Origin: an uncultured Saprospiraceae bacterium
GTDB taxonomy: Bacteria; Bacteroidota; Bacteroidia; Chitinophagales; Saprospiraceae
Assembly (NCBI GenBank): GCA_938003955.1
Contig: CALKXE010000073.1
Span: forward strand, 1 to 35,564
Length of the DNA: 35,564 nucleotides
Reading direction: 5' to 3'
A program made the translations under genes and the position numbers. The notes under the pieces are model-generated. The model saw only the letters and a program-made list of their open reading frames with translations, had not been told where the DNA came from and searched no databases. This document shows, one piece after another, positions 23,536 through 31,940 of the stretch (its first letter is position 1; each line of letters opens with the position of its first letter).

Positions 23536-24228
23536 GTGCAAAAACCTATCATAGATGTCATAATACCTGCCTATAATGAAGAGCAATCTATAGGTAATGT
23601 TGTTCGTGATATTCCAAAAGATTTTGTTAGAAATATCATAGTAGCGAATAATAATAGTTCAGATAAGACAGCTGAAGTTGCGGCAGAAGCTAGCGCAATA
23701 GTTGTACATCAACCAATATCAGGCTATGGGAATGCTTGCCTTAAAGGTATGGAATACATAGCAGCTCTTGATGTGAAACCGGATATTATAGTTTATTTGG
23801 ACGGAGATTACTCTGATTATCCAGAACAAATGATAGATCTGGCTAAGCCGATTATAGAGAATGGATATGATATGGTCATAGGTTCTAGAGCACTAGGAAA
23901 TATGGAGAAGGGTGCTATGATGCCTCAGCAAATTTTTGGCAATTGGTTGGCAACTAGCTTAATCAAGTTGATTTATAAATATGAATTTACGGATCTTGGC
24001 CCATTTAGAGCAATAAGGTATGATCGATTGATGGAGATCAATATGCAGGACAAAACATTTGGCTGGACAGTGGAGATGCAAGTGAAAGCTGCCAAATTGA
24101 AGCTTAAGTGTCTTGAGATCCCAGTGAAATATCGAGTAAGAATCGGTGTGTCTAAAGTGTCAGGTACTGTAAAAGGAACAATATTAGCGGGACACAAGAT
24201 ATTGTGGACAATATTTAAACTTATCTAA
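23536..24228 (+). CDS. Glycosyltransferase family 2 (polyprenyl-phosphate glycosyltransferase-like, 230 aa)
   Basis: GT-A enzyme resembling dolichyl-/polyprenyl-phosphate mannose or glucose synthases: it would transfer a sugar from a nucleotide donor to a membrane lipid carrier. I chose the GTG at 23536 because the family starts right before IIDVIIPAYNEEQSIGNVV and because a promoter box lies between the longer ATG starts and this codon; a 256-residue version from 23458 is the alternative. Key motifs: NNNSSDKT, the metal-binding DGDYSDYPEQ, MVIGSRALG, and TFGWTVEMQVKA followed by EIPVKYRVRIGVSKVSGT. There is no C-terminal membrane anchor. Divergent from the TMTC-like gene, which would be a logical consumer of its product. 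68 bases before a second GT2. Confidence 0.85.
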   Translation: MQKPIIDVIIPAYNEEQSIGNVVRDIPKDFVRNIIVANNNSSDKTAEVAAEASAIVVHQPISGYGNACLKGMEYIAALDVKPDIIVYLDGDYSDYPEQMIDLAKPIIENGYDMVIGSRALGNMEKGAMMPQQIFGNWLATSLIKLIYKYEFTDLGPFRAIRYDRLMEINMQDKTFGWTVEMQVKAAKLKLKCLEIPVKYRVRIGVSKVSGTVKGTILAGHKILWTIFKLI

Positions 24229-24296
24229 CATCTATTGGTCTCTTTATGAATGAGGCGAATAAATGAAAGAAATAACGAACGAAAGAAAAAGTGACG

Positions 24297-25778
24297 ATGG
24301 TAATATCAATATTAGGTTATACACTACTTGGGGTCTACGTGCTGGCCTTGACCTATATCACTTTTTATTGTTTGATGCAATTTCATTTGCTCTACCACTA
24401 TCAAAAGAAAAGAAAAGTTGTCGATCATGAGAACTTGTTAGATATCTCGGCAGAAATTCCGTTTGTTACTATACAGCTTCCAATATTTAATGAGTTATAT
24501 GTTACAGAGAGACTTATTGATAATATTACAAAATTTGATTACCCAAAAGATAAGTTCGAAATTCATGTTTTAGATGACTCTACGGATGAAACACTAGAAA
24601 TCAGTAGAAGAAAAGTCGAAGAGTATAAAGCTAAGGGTTTTAATATAGAGTTGATAAGAAGAGAGGGGAGAGAAGGATATAAAGCGGGGGCTCTCAAATA
24701 TGGAATGCAATTCGTAAAGGGTGAGTTCATTGCTATTTTTGATGCTGATTTTTTGCCTAATCCTGATTTTTTAAGAAAGACTTTGCCTTATTTTAAAAAT
24801 GAAAAAGTAGGAGTCGTGCAGACACGGTGGGAGCACATTAATGAAAACTATAGCCTTATCACAAGGCTTCAAGCATTTCAACTTAATGTACACTTCACAG
24901 TAGAGCAAAAAGGAAGAGATGCTGGTAATTTTCTTCTTCAGTTCAATGGAACAGCTGGTGTCTGGAGACGAGAGACTATCGACAGTGCTGGCGGATGGGA
25001 AGCGGACACATTGACTGAAGACCTTGATCTTAGTTATAGAGCACAGCTCAAAGGGTGGAAGATTGCGTTTCGAGAAGATATCGGTTCTCCAGCCGAATTG
25101 CCTGCCGAAATGAATGGACTTAAATCTCAGCAATTTAGATGGATGAAAGGTGGTGCTGAAACAGCAAAGAAGATGCTACCTACTGTATGGGATTCTGATA
25201 TACCTCTATTGAAAAAGATTCATGCCAGTACACATCTATTATCAAGTACCGTTTTTTTATGTGTATTTGTAATGGGTGTATTCAGTGTGCCGATTCTCTA
25301 TTTCTTGAACCCGTTAGGGATTGATAGTGATTATTTTGGGGTGTTTTTACTATCGTTGGTGTCTATCATATTCGTGTATTATGTTGCTAATGTTGACCAA
25401 GAATGGAAAGAAGGAAGTAAACTTTGGTTGATCTTGAAATTCATATTCATATTTCCTGTATTCTTGGCATTGTCAATGGGTTTATCATTACACAATTCTG
25501 TAGCGGTAATTCAGGGATATTTGGGACGGAAGTCCGCATTTATACGTACTCCAAAGTTTGATATCAAAGGTTTATCTGATTCATTCAAAAAAGAGAAATA
25601 CCAAGCCAAGAAGATATCGTCTGTTACCATACTAGAAGGATTGTTATCTCTTTATTTTATGGCTGGTGTATATTATGGATATGCAATTGGCAATTATACT
25701 TTTATAATGCTACATGTATTATTGACACTAGGTTATGGGGCTACATTTTATTATACAGTAAAACATCGAGGAGTATAA
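24297..25778 (+). CDS. Membrane-bound GT2 glycosyltransferase, cellulose synthase-like (493 aa)
   Basis: Processive-type or CesA-like GT2 in the inner membrane. The ATG at 24297 (MVISILGYTLLGVYVLALTY) begins a membrane segment; a GTG two codons earlier is possible. The catalytic domain at about 50-290 shows FVTIQLPIFNE, HVLDDSTDET, the metal-binding DADFLPNPDFL, FNGTAGVWRR, the acid-base motif EDLDLSYRAQLKGWK, and the QxxRW-type QQFRWMKGG. Four or so membrane segments follow (about 305-490). This resembles the CESA_CaSu_A2-like group found widely in Bacteroidota. The substrate is unknown; there is no PilZ domain or cellulose operon partner. Probably cotranscribed with the preceding GT2. Confidence 0.87.
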   Translation: MVISILGYTLLGVYVLALTYITFYCLMQFHLLYHYQKKRKVVDHENLLDISAEIPFVTIQLPIFNELYVTERLIDNITKFDYPKDKFEIHVLDDSTDETLEISRRKVEEYKAKGFNIELIRREGREGYKAGALKYGMQFVKGEFIAIFDADFLPNPDFLRKTLPYFKNEKVGVVQTRWEHINENYSLITRLQAFQLNVHFTVEQKGRDAGNFLLQFNGTAGVWRRETIDSAGGWEADTLTEDLDLSYRAQLKGWKIAFREDIGSPAELPAEMNGLKSQQFRWMKGGAETAKKMLPTVWDSDIPLLKKIHASTHLLSSTVFLCVFVMGVFSVPILYFLNPLGIDSDYFGVFLLSLVSIIFVYYVANVDQEWKEGSKLWLILKFIFIFPVFLALSMGLSLHNSVAVIQGYLGRKSAFIRTPKFDIKGLSDSFKKEKYQAKKISSVTILEGLLSLYFMAGVYYGYAIGNYTFIMLHVLLTLGYGATFYYTVKHRGV

Positions 25779-26064
25779 TTTGATCAAGCCAGTTTTGTTG
25801 TATTCCTAATTTCGTAAAGATTGGGTTTATATTATTATCAACGTCTCGTCAAAGCGAAGCACGCTCCGCCAATGTCGCTTCTAATTTATTAGAAGCTGAA
25901 AGAAGTCTTTGCGAATGCAAAATCAAAATAGTAAGAAGCCGATTTTTTGAATAAATATTAAAGTGCTTTAAGCTAAGTTGGCGACTAGTAAAAGTCCCAT
26001 TTATTTTGCGTTTTATTGAGGGGGCAATTCTAAGGGCTTGGGATCTAAAACAAGTTTGTTTGCA
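25779..26064. other. Gene-free stretch between convergent GT2 and frr genes
   Basis: No coding frame seen. It holds a perfect 9-bp inverted repeat GCTTCTAAT-TT-ATTAGAAGC at 25877-25896 and a locally GC-richer patch (25850-25880) that stands out from the AT-rich surroundings. The hairpin may end the GT2 transcript but lacks a T-run. Confidence 0.4.
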
Positions 26065-26102
26065 TAAAAAAACCTCCTAAAACATTTCTGTAATAGGAGG
26101 TT
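26064..26102 (-). terminator. Intrinsic terminator of frr
   Basis: Minus strand: AACCTCCTA, 14-base loop, TAGGAGGTT followed by TTTTT. The stem is a perfect 9 bp and lies just after the frr stop codon. Confidence 0.85.
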
Positions 26103-26123
26103 GTATTTATTTAGTATCAAGAC

Positions 26124-26687
26124 TTATACAGTCAAAATATCTTTTTCTTTTGCCTCTAAAATAACATCTACGGTTTTTGAAAATGTATTTACCATAGCTT
26201 GTACTTCATCTTCTCTTTTCTTACCTGCGTCTTCAGGGAAGCCATCTTTTACTTCTTTTTTGATGAAGTCTAGCATTTTATGTCTAGCGTTTCGGAAACT
26301 TATTTTTGCATCATCGCCGTATCCTTTTGACTGTTTAGCCATTTGTTTCCGCCTGTCTTGAGTCAATGGCGGTATGATGATTCTAACGAATTCTCCATCG
26401 TTCATAGGAGTCAAGCCTAGGTTTGCTTCAAAGATTGATTTTTCAATCGCTCCTAACATGTTTTTTTCCCAAGGTTGGATACTAATTGTTCGAGAATCAG
26501 GAGTACCTAAATTTGCTACTTGAGCCAATGGAGTTGGATTTCCATAGTAATCTACCATGATTCCATTCAGCATTGCTGGAGAAGCTTTACCTGCTCTTAT
26601 CTTTGCTAGATCTGATTTTAAGTGATCAACTGCTTTGTCCATTTCGGCTTTTCCGTTCGCCAATGTGCTTTCTATAGTATCAGCCAT
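26124..26687 (-). CDS. frr: Ribosome recycling factor (187 aa)
   Basis: Splits post-termination ribosomes with EF-G. Full length for the family (about 185 aa) and easily recognised: LKSDLAKIRAGKASPAMLNG for the first long helix, VDYYGNPTPLAQVANLGTPD in the beta domain, ISIQPWEKNMLGAIEKSIFE, and VRIIIPPLTQDRRKQMAKQS. It has a full consensus promoter on the minus strand at 26759-26789 and its own terminator, so it looks monocistronic here; pyrH, its frequent neighbour, is not in this window. Confidence 0.97.
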   Translation of the reverse strand: MADTIESTLANGKAEMDKAVDHLKSDLAKIRAGKASPAMLNGIMVDYYGNPTPLAQVANLGTPDSRTISIQPWEKNMLGAIEKSIFEANLGLTPMNDGEFVRIIIPPLTQDRRKQMAKQSKGYGDDAKISFRNARHKMLDFIKKEVKDGFPEDAGKKREDEVQAMVNTFSKTVDVILEAKEKDILTV

Positions 26688-26758
26688 TTTGCTAAAGTTT
26701 TCTTCTTTTATAATATTGTTTGATGTGATCTCCCATTAATAATACGTCAACATCTCTG

Positions 26759-26789
26759 CAAATGTAACAAAAATGGTGTTTTATCAAAA
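26759..26789 (-). promoter_or_regulatory. Full Bacteroidota promoter of frr (TTTTG-N18-TACATTTG)
   Basis: -33 TTTTG at 26785-26789 and perfect -7 box TACATTTG at 26759-26766, 18-base spacer, minus strand. Expected start near 26753, leader about 65 nt. Confidence 0.75.
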
Positions 26790-27027
26790 TCCTATTTTTA
26801 CTAATAAGAATTTAAATTTGTTATCTATCAATAATGTTTAATCACGTAATCACTTGAATTGGATAATCACTCAGTGATTTTTCAATTCGTTACCAGGATC
26901 ATCGTGTATGTTACAGAAGCCACTTGCTTGCTTTATAATGTACACTATATAAGAATACATATTTAAAGCAGTTAAGCGGTTCAGCAATTTTGCAGTTTAG
27001 CAAAAGAGACTTGTGAAATCCTTATTA
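26790..27027. other. Gene-free AT-rich spacer with one hairpin
   Basis: Between frr and the zinc-peptidase gene. No coding frame seen. At 26856-26888 a nested inverted repeat is visible: GAATTG outside with CAATTC, AATCA inside with TGATT. There is no T-run on either strand, so it is not an obvious terminator, though it could end the zinc-peptidase transcript. Confidence 0.4.
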
Positions 27028-27714
27028 TTAATTTCTATTAGTAGCCTTCATCAAGAAATATAAAAACATAACCAATGCGCTCAATGCCTGTGCTACATAT
27101 GTCATAGCTGCCCACCATAGAGCATCTTTGGCACCATCGTACTCTGTGCCTTGTGTGATTCCCGTTTCATCTAACCATACTAATGCTCTCTTACTCGCGT
27201 CAAATTCTACAGGTAAAGTGATGAGGCTAAATAATGCAGTAGCTCCGAATGTAGCGGCTAAAACCAGAATAAACCAATTGCCTAAAGCACCACTGGCCAT
27301 TCCGAACATGAAGCCCATAAATAAGAACTGTTGCATTTTAGAACTGAATTGTACTACAGGTACCAGATTAGACCTCATCGCTAAGTATTTATAGGCCGTT
27401 GCATGTTGTACAACGTGTCCTACTTCGTGAGCCGCCACAGCTGCTGAGGCAACTGATCTTCCCTGATATACTTCAGGAGATAGTGCTACTGTTTTTGTTC
27501 TAGGGTTGTAATGATCCGTAAGTGAGCCCTGACCTTGTACTATTTTCACATCAGAAACATTATAGTGCTCCATCATTGCCATGCCTACTTCATACCCTGT
27601 CATGCCACTTGTATTAGGGATAGTAGAATAATGCTTAAATTTTGTTTTTAGTTTATTACTAACAAACCATCCAACAGCTGTGAATAATCCTAGTATTACA
27701 TAATATCCCATCAT
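27028..27714 (-). CDS. Neutral zinc metallopeptidase, membrane-bound (DUF232/Zn_peptidase_2, 228 aa)
   Basis: Member of the YugP-like zinc metallopeptidase family. The zinc site is AAHEVGHVVQH, with H96, E97 and H100; the third ligand is probably a downstream acidic residue. An N-terminal membrane segment (YVILGLFTAVGWFVS), two central segments (about 125-165) and a C-terminal segment (LSALVMFLYFLM) anchor it. Family landmarks GMTGYEVGMAMMEHYNV and LTDHYNPRTKTVALSPEVY are clear. Substrates are not known. The gene starts 62 bases downstream of serS on the same strand with no promoter box between them, so it is probably cotranscribed with serS. Confidence 0.92.
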   Translation of the reverse strand: MMGYYVILGLFTAVGWFVSNKLKTKFKHYSTIPNTSGMTGYEVGMAMMEHYNVSDVKIVQGQGSLTDHYNPRTKTVALSPEVYQGRSVASAAVAAHEVGHVVQHATAYKYLAMRSNLVPVVQFSSKMQQFLFMGFMFGMASGALGNWFILVLAATFGATALFSLITLPVEFDASKRALVWLDETGITQGTEYDGAKDALWWAAMTYVAQALSALVMFLYFLMKATNRN

Positions 27715-27776
27715 AACTTTTAATATTTTCTTGTTATTTAATTTGAAATCAGGAATTCAACAATTGATAGTTACTT

Positions 27777-29057
27777 TTAATCAATCATGTCAAATCCAGT
27801 ATATGATCTCAATACTTCAGGAATCTTGATGCCATCTACCACTTGATTATTTTCAAGTAGAGCTGCGACTATTCTAGCTAGAGCCAATGCACTACCATTG
27901 AGTGTGTGTGCTAGCTGAGATTTTCCATTTTCATCTTTATACCTACATTTCATTCTATTGGTCTGGAAAGTTTCAAAGTTCGAAACAGAACTTACTTCCA
28001 ACCATTTATCCTGGGCTGCAGAGTATACTTCAAAATCATAAGTCAGTGCAGACGCAAAGGTCAAGTCTCCAGCACATAAACGAAGAATCCTATACGGCAG
28101 TTCCAGTTTATTTAGAATTCCTTCTACATAAGCTACCATTTGATCTAAAGTTTCATGAGATTTATCAGGATGCTGTACCTGGACTATTTCTACTTTATCA
28201 AATTGGTGAACTCTATTAAGACCTTTTACATCTGATCCATAAGATCCAGCTTCTCTTCTGAAGCATGGCGTATAAGCACAAAACTTAATTGGAAATTCAG
28301 ATTCCTTTAATATGACGTCTCTTACGATATTTGTCACAGGTATTTCGCCAGTAGGAATAAGATATAGGTTATCTTTCTCCATATGATACATCTGTCCTTC
28401 CTTATCTGGAAGGGAGCCTGTGCCTATTCCGCTTGCTTCATTTACTAAGTGCGGTGGTAGGATTTCTTCGTAGCCAGCATCTCTCGCTTCATCTAAGAAA
28501 AAATTGATCAAAGCTCTTTGTAGTCTAGCACCTTTTCCTCTAAATAAAGGAAAACCAGCACCTGTTATTTTTACTCCTAATTTGAAGTCAATGATGTTGT
28601 GTTTTGTTGCTAAATCCCAATGAGGTAGGGCGTTTTCTATCATTTCAGGTAACGGAGCAGTCCAGTCTTTTATGACCACATTGTCGTCTTCAGACAATCC
28701 TTTCGGAACTTTATGATTTGGGGTGTTAGGCAACTTGAATAATATCTCTCTTATTCCTTCAATCGCTGATTTCAGATCGTTTTCTAGCGGTTCAGAACTT
28801 GTTTTTAGGTCAGCGACCTTAGATTTCATTTCGTTTGCTTCCTGTGGTTTGCCAGATTTGAAAAGATCACCAATAGAATCTGAGTATTTTTTAATTTCTG
28901 ATAGTTTTGAATCTAATGATGTCTGTGCTGATTTTCTAATATCATCTAACCGAATGACTTCGTCTACAGACTGTATAGCTTGGTCATCATACCCTCTCTT
29001 CTTAAGACCTGCTTTAACAGCATCTGTGTTTTCTCGGATTACTTTTACTTGAAGCAT
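27777..29057 (-). CDS. serS: Serine--tRNA ligase (426 aa)
   Basis: Class II aminoacyl-tRNA synthetase charging tRNA-Ser (and tRNA-Sec where present). The N-terminal residues 1-105 form the long antiparallel coiled-coil arm that grips the tRNA variable arm (LDSKLSEIKKYSDSIGDLFK). Motif 2 spans about 264-292 (PCFRREAGSYGSDVKGLNRV, then HQFDKVE), and motif 3 is NGSALALARIVAALLENNQ near the C-terminus. The serine-site TGEIPVTN is present at 236-243. Full length. A perfect -7 box lies at 29130-29137. The divergent neighbour is rho. Confidence 0.98.
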   Translation of the reverse strand: MLQVKVIRENTDAVKAGLKKRGYDDQAIQSVDEVIRLDDIRKSAQTSLDSKLSEIKKYSDSIGDLFKSGKPQEANEMKSKVADLKTSSEPLENDLKSAIEGIREILFKLPNTPNHKVPKGLSEDDNVVIKDWTAPLPEMIENALPHWDLATKHNIIDFKLGVKITGAGFPLFRGKGARLQRALINFFLDEARDAGYEEILPPHLVNEASGIGTGSLPDKEGQMYHMEKDNLYLIPTGEIPVTNIVRDVILKESEFPIKFCAYTPCFRREAGSYGSDVKGLNRVHQFDKVEIVQVQHPDKSHETLDQMVAYVEGILNKLELPYRILRLCAGDLTFASALTYDFEVYSAAQDKWLEVSSVSNFETFQTNRMKCRYKDENGKSQLAHTLNGSALALARIVAALLENNQVVDGIKIPEVLRSYTGFDMID

Positions 29058-29129
29058 CTTTTATTTATTTATAAATGAACTAAAAAAGTCCAAAATGGCG
29101 TTACTTGATTGTTGATTAATTTGAAGCGA

Positions 29130-29137
29130 CAAAGATA
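29130..29137 (-). promoter_or_regulatory. -7 box (TATCTTTG) of serS
   Basis: Perfect TAnnTTTG on the minus strand, 73 bases upstream of the serS ATG. It ends three bases from the -33 element of the divergent rho promoter, so polymerase binding at the two may interfere. Confidence 0.65.
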
Positions 29138-29140
29138 GTA

Positions 29141-29171
29141 TTTTGATATTCAAATTATAAATGTATTTTTG
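29141..29171 (+). promoter_or_regulatory. Full promoter of rho (TTTTG-N18-TATTTTTG)
   Basis: -33 TTTTG at 29141-29145 and perfect -7 box at 29164-29171, 18-base spacer. Expected start near 29177, which leaves a leader of about 130 nt before rho, long enough for autoregulation. Confidence 0.72.
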
Positions 29172-29308
29172 CAACACAATTCAAAAACTAGGGTAGATAT
29201 TTCTTTTGCCAAAGTTCCTACAATTATAAGTTTATCCATTTGAATAAAAACAACCTTTTTGGTGGGTAATCATTTCAAACAAAATTTCATTTCAAACTTC
29301 CTAACACA

Positions 29309-31003
29309 ATGTTGGACATATTACAGTTAAACGACATGCTCGTTCCAGAGCTGAAAGCACTCGCTGAAAAAATAGACCTTAAGGGTTACAAAAGATTAAG
29401 CAAACAAGATTTAATATATAAAATCCTAGATCACCAAGCACTTGTTGGTAAACCTGAGGTAGAGAAATCTGCACCAGCTCCTAGAAAGGCAGCTCCTAGA
29501 AAAGCTCCTGCGAGGAAGGCGCCAGTTAAAAAAGCTCCTGTCAAAGCAGAGGAAAACAAAAAAAGAACTGCTGAACCAAAACCTAAAAGAGGTCCAAAGC
29601 AAGCTGCTAAAAAAGAGGATGCACCAAAAGAGGTAGCAAAAGAAACAAAAGAGGTAGTGGAAGAAGCTCCAAAACCTAAGAAAATACCAAAACATATTAG
29701 AGAACAGATGGAAGCGGAAGCTGCAGGATTACCTGCTCCGAAGCCAAAAGGAAAGAAAGCTGATCTTTCTGCTCCTCAACCACCAAGAAATCAACAAGCT
29801 CCTAAAAATCAGCAAGCACCTAAGAGCAATCAAACTCCTGCACAAGCGCCAGTAAAAAAAGAACCAAAATTCAATATAGATTTTGACGGTGTAGTAGAAG
29901 GGGAAGGCATCTTAGAAATGATGGCTGATGGCTATGGTTTTTTAAGATCATCAGATTATAATTACTTATCATCTCCGGATGATGTATATGTATCGCCATC
30001 TCAGATCAAATTATTTGGTCTTAAAACAGGTGATACAGTATTAGGAGCGGTAAGACCTCCAAAAGAAGGTGAAAAGTATTTCGCTCTTTTAAGAGTATCA
30101 AAAATTAATGGACGTGAGCCTTCTCAAGTAAGAGAAAGAGTACCGTTTGATTATTTGACACCATTATTTCCTGACGAGAAGTTCAACCTAAGCAGTAGAC
30201 CTGATGGTAAGGATTATGGAACTAGAATGATTGATCTATTCACTCCGATTGGAAAAGGTCAGAGAGGGTTGATCGTAGCACAACCAAAAACAGGTAAAAC
30301 ATTCTTACTTAAGGATATCGCAAATGCAATATCGACGAATCATCCAGAATGTTATTTGATCGTGCTTCTTATTGATGAAAGACCTGAAGAGGTGACAGAC
30401 ATGAGAAGAAGTGTAAATGCTGAAGTTATTGCATCTACATTCGATCAGACAGCTGAGAATCATGTAAGAGTTGCAAATATCATTCTTGAAAAAGCAAAGA
30501 GATTAACTGAGTCAGGTCAAGATGTAGTAGTTCTTTTAGATTCTATTACAAGATTGGCAAGAGCATATAACACAGTAGCACCTACTAGTGGTAGAGTTCT
30601 TTCTGGTGGTGTAGAAGCAAATGCGCTTCATAAGCCAAAGAAATTCTTTGGTGCAGCTAGAAACATCGAAGGTGGTGGTTCATTGACAATATTAGCTACA
30701 GCATTGACTGATACCGGTTCTAAAATGGATGAAGTAATCTTCGAGGAATTCAAAGGTACGGGTAACATGGAGCTCCAATTGGATAGAACATTAGCAAATA
30801 AGCGTATGTATCCTGCAATCGATCTTACAAGGTCATCTACAAGAAGAGAAGAATTGCTTCTTGATGATGTTGCATTGAAGAAAATGTTTGTACTTAGAAA
30901 TCACTTGGCGGATATGAAACCAGATGAGGCGATGCAATTTTTAAGAAAGCACATGGTTGGAACTCGAAATAATGACGAGTTTATAGCTTCTATGAATAGC
31001 TAA
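29309..31003 (+). CDS. rho: Transcription termination factor Rho with long disordered insert (564 aa)
   Basis: Hexameric RNA translocase that ends transcription. The Rho N-terminal (SAP-like) domain covers 1-45 ([20 protein letters not shown]). Residues about 46-187 are a low-complexity Lys/Pro/Ala/Glu insert ([20 protein letters not shown]; later Gln/Asn-rich [15 protein letters not shown]). The RNA-binding cold-shock-like domain runs about 190-270 ([29 protein letters not shown]). The ATPase has Walker [10 protein letters not shown] at 324-332, Walker B VVVLLD at 406-411 and the Q-loop/R-loop region around [21 protein letters not shown]. coli Rho is 419 aa; the extra length is almost all insert, as in other Bacteroidota Rho proteins, where it is reported to promote condensate formation. 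Complete gene with its own promoter and downstream hairpin. Confidence 0.97.
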   Translation: MLDILQLNDMLVPELKALAEKIDLKGYKRLSKQDLIYKILDHQALVGKPEVEKSAPAPRKAAPRKAPARKAPVKKAPVKAEENKKRTAEPKPKRGPKQAAKKEDAPKEVAKETKEVVEEAPKPKKIPKHIREQMEAEAAGLPAPKPKGKKADLSAPQPPRNQQAPKNQQAPKSNQTPAQAPVKKEPKFNIDFDGVVEGEGILEMMADGYGFLRSSDYNYLSSPDDVYVSPSQIKLFGLKTGDTVLGAVRPPKEGEKYFALLRVSKINGREPSQVRERVPFDYLTPLFPDEKFNLSSRPDGKDYGTRMIDLFTPIGKGQRGLIVAQPKTGKTFLLKDIANAISTNHPECYLIVLLIDERPEEVTDMRRSVNAEVIASTFDQTAENHVRVANIILEKAKRLTESGQDVVVLLDSITRLARAYNTVAPTSGRVLSGGVEANALHKPKKFFGAARNIEGGGSLTILATALTDTGSKMDEVIFEEFKGTGNMELQLDRTLANKRMYPAIDLTRSSTRREELLLDDVALKKMFVLRNHLADMKPDEAMQFLRKHMVGTRNNDEFIASMNS

Positions 31004-31090
31004 TTAGGTGTAAATATTGGTCTGATAATCGCAAATTTGTCGAATATTGAGCTTGTATAATAAAAACCTATATATATAACTTGCTTATTA

Positions 31091-31113
31091 GCCTAAGCTT
31101 TTAAATTTTAGGC
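31091..31113 (+). terminator. Hairpin after rho
   Basis: GCCTAA ... TTAGGC, 6-bp stem with an AT-rich loop, 88 bases after the rho stop. The T-run is weak (ATTTAAG). Probable end of the rho transcript. Confidence 0.45.
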
Positions 31114-31155
31114 ATTTAAGTAAAGTCTAGGGTAGCGTAACTAAATAATTATTTG

Positions 31156-31163
31156 TACATTTG
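31156..31163 (+). promoter_or_regulatory. -7 box (TACATTTG) of rpmH-rnpA
   Basis: Perfect TAnnTTTG, 140 bases upstream of rpmH. Expected start near 31169. No consensus -33 at the usual spacing. Confidence 0.6.
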
Positions 31164-31189
31164 CGCTCCCTTAGAAAACTTTTATGAGG

Positions 31190-31220
31190 CAAGCACTTTA
31201 ACATTGTTAAAAAATGCTTG
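31190..31220 (+). promoter_or_regulatory. Hairpin in the rpmH leader
   Basis: Two-part stem: CAAGCA pairs with TGCTTG and, inside, TTTAAC pairs with GTTAAA around ATT. It lies in the transcribed leader about 85 bases before the rpmH ATG. It may be a regulatory structure such as a ribosomal-protein binding site; no family match is claimed. Confidence 0.45.
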
Positions 31221-31303
31221 AGTTTATTAAAGTTTTTATGGTGAAATAATATCGTAAGGCAACTTACAAATAAAATAAGCAGATAATTTTTTAAAGATAT
31301 ATT

Positions 31304-31462
31304 ATGAGTAAACGTACATTTCAGCCGTCTAGAAAAAAGAGAATCAATAAGCACGGATTCAGAACAAGAATGGCTTCAAAAAACGGAAGAAAAGTTCTTG
31401 CTAGAAGAAGAGCTAAAGGTAGAGCTAAGCTTACTGTGTCTGACGAAAACAGAATTAAGTAA
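31304..31462 (+). CDS. rpmH: 50S ribosomal protein L34 (52 aa)
   Basis: Small basic protein of the large ribosomal subunit. The translated frame starts [20 protein letters not shown], continues [20 protein letters not shown] and ends [12 protein letters not shown]. The core KRTFQPS, HGFRTRM and [13 protein letters not shown] is the universal L34 signature. The C-terminal [12 protein letters not shown] is slightly longer than E. coli L34 (46 aa), as is usual in Bacteroidota. It is followed by rnpA after 100 bases, the classical pair. The 140-base upstream leader holds a promoter box and a hairpin. Confidence 0.98.
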   Translation: MSKRTFQPSRKKRINKHGFRTRMASKNGRKVLARRRAKGRAKLTVSDENRIK

Positions 31463-31509
31463 AAACTAATTGATTAGATAATTCTAATCAATAGTATTTC
31501 AAGTTATAT

Positions 31510-31550
31510 ATTCTGGGTAGGAGCGAACTGTTCCTATCCAGAATTTTCTA
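31510..31550 (+). terminator. Terminator-like hairpin between rpmH and rnpA
   Basis: ATTCTGG and TAGGA pair with TCCTA and CCAGAAT around GCGAACTGT, followed by TTTCTATTTT. In an rpmH-rnpA operon this would act as an attenuator that lowers RnpA relative to L34. Confidence 0.65.
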
Positions 31551-31562
31551 TTTTATACCTAC

Positions 31563-31940
31563 GTGAAAGAAGACCAAACATTTCCTAGAGAAGAGAAACT
31601 CAAGAGTCGAAAGATGATTGGAAACCTCTTCACAGACGGGTTTGTCGTCAAGTCTTATCCCATAAGAATTCAATTTGCATTTCACGACCTTTCTGAATTA
31701 CCAAGATGTCAAGTTGGAGCCTCTGTGTCAAAGCGAAATTTTAAGAGTGCTGTAGACCGAAACCGTATCAAGCGCCAACTAAAAGAGGCATATAGACTTA
31801 ATAAGGGAGGTTTAATTGAAAAACTAAATGCAGTCGACAAAAGACTTGCAATGATGATCATCTACACGAGTAATGAGAAGCTAGATTTTGTAAGTATTGA
31901 GCGTAAATTACTGAAAGCGATAGGTAGTATCAGGATATAG
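31563..31940 (+). CDS. rnpA: Ribonuclease P protein component (125 aa)
   Basis: Protein subunit that helps RNase P RNA bind and cut pre-tRNA 5' leaders. The start is GTG at 31563 (MKEDQTFPREEKLKSRK). The family RNR motif is clear in SAVDRNRIKRQLKEAYRL, and QVGASVSKRNFKSA is the conserved strand before it; PREEKLKSRKMIGNLF fits the N-terminal aromatic/basic helix (usually RL...F..V...G). Length is typical. It follows rpmH across a terminator-like hairpin. The usual next gene (yidD or yidC) is absent; instead 286 AT-rich bases lead to a giant secreted protein. Confidence 0.94.
   Translation: MKEDQTFPREEKLKSRKMIGNLFTDGFVVKSYPIRIQFAFHDLSELPRCQVGASVSKRNFKSAVDRNRIKRQLKEAYRLNKGGLIEKLNAVDKRLAMMIIYTSNEKLDFVSIERKLLKAIGSIRI

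Noticed and set aside
29426..29695. 89-aa Phe/Trp/Arg-rich minus-strand frame inside rho
   Set aside because: Antisense shadow of the Lys/Ala/Pro-rich insert of Rho.
31127..31354. 75-aa minus-strand frame across the rpmH leader
   Set aside because: It overlaps the certain rpmH gene in antisense, and no family features are visible.
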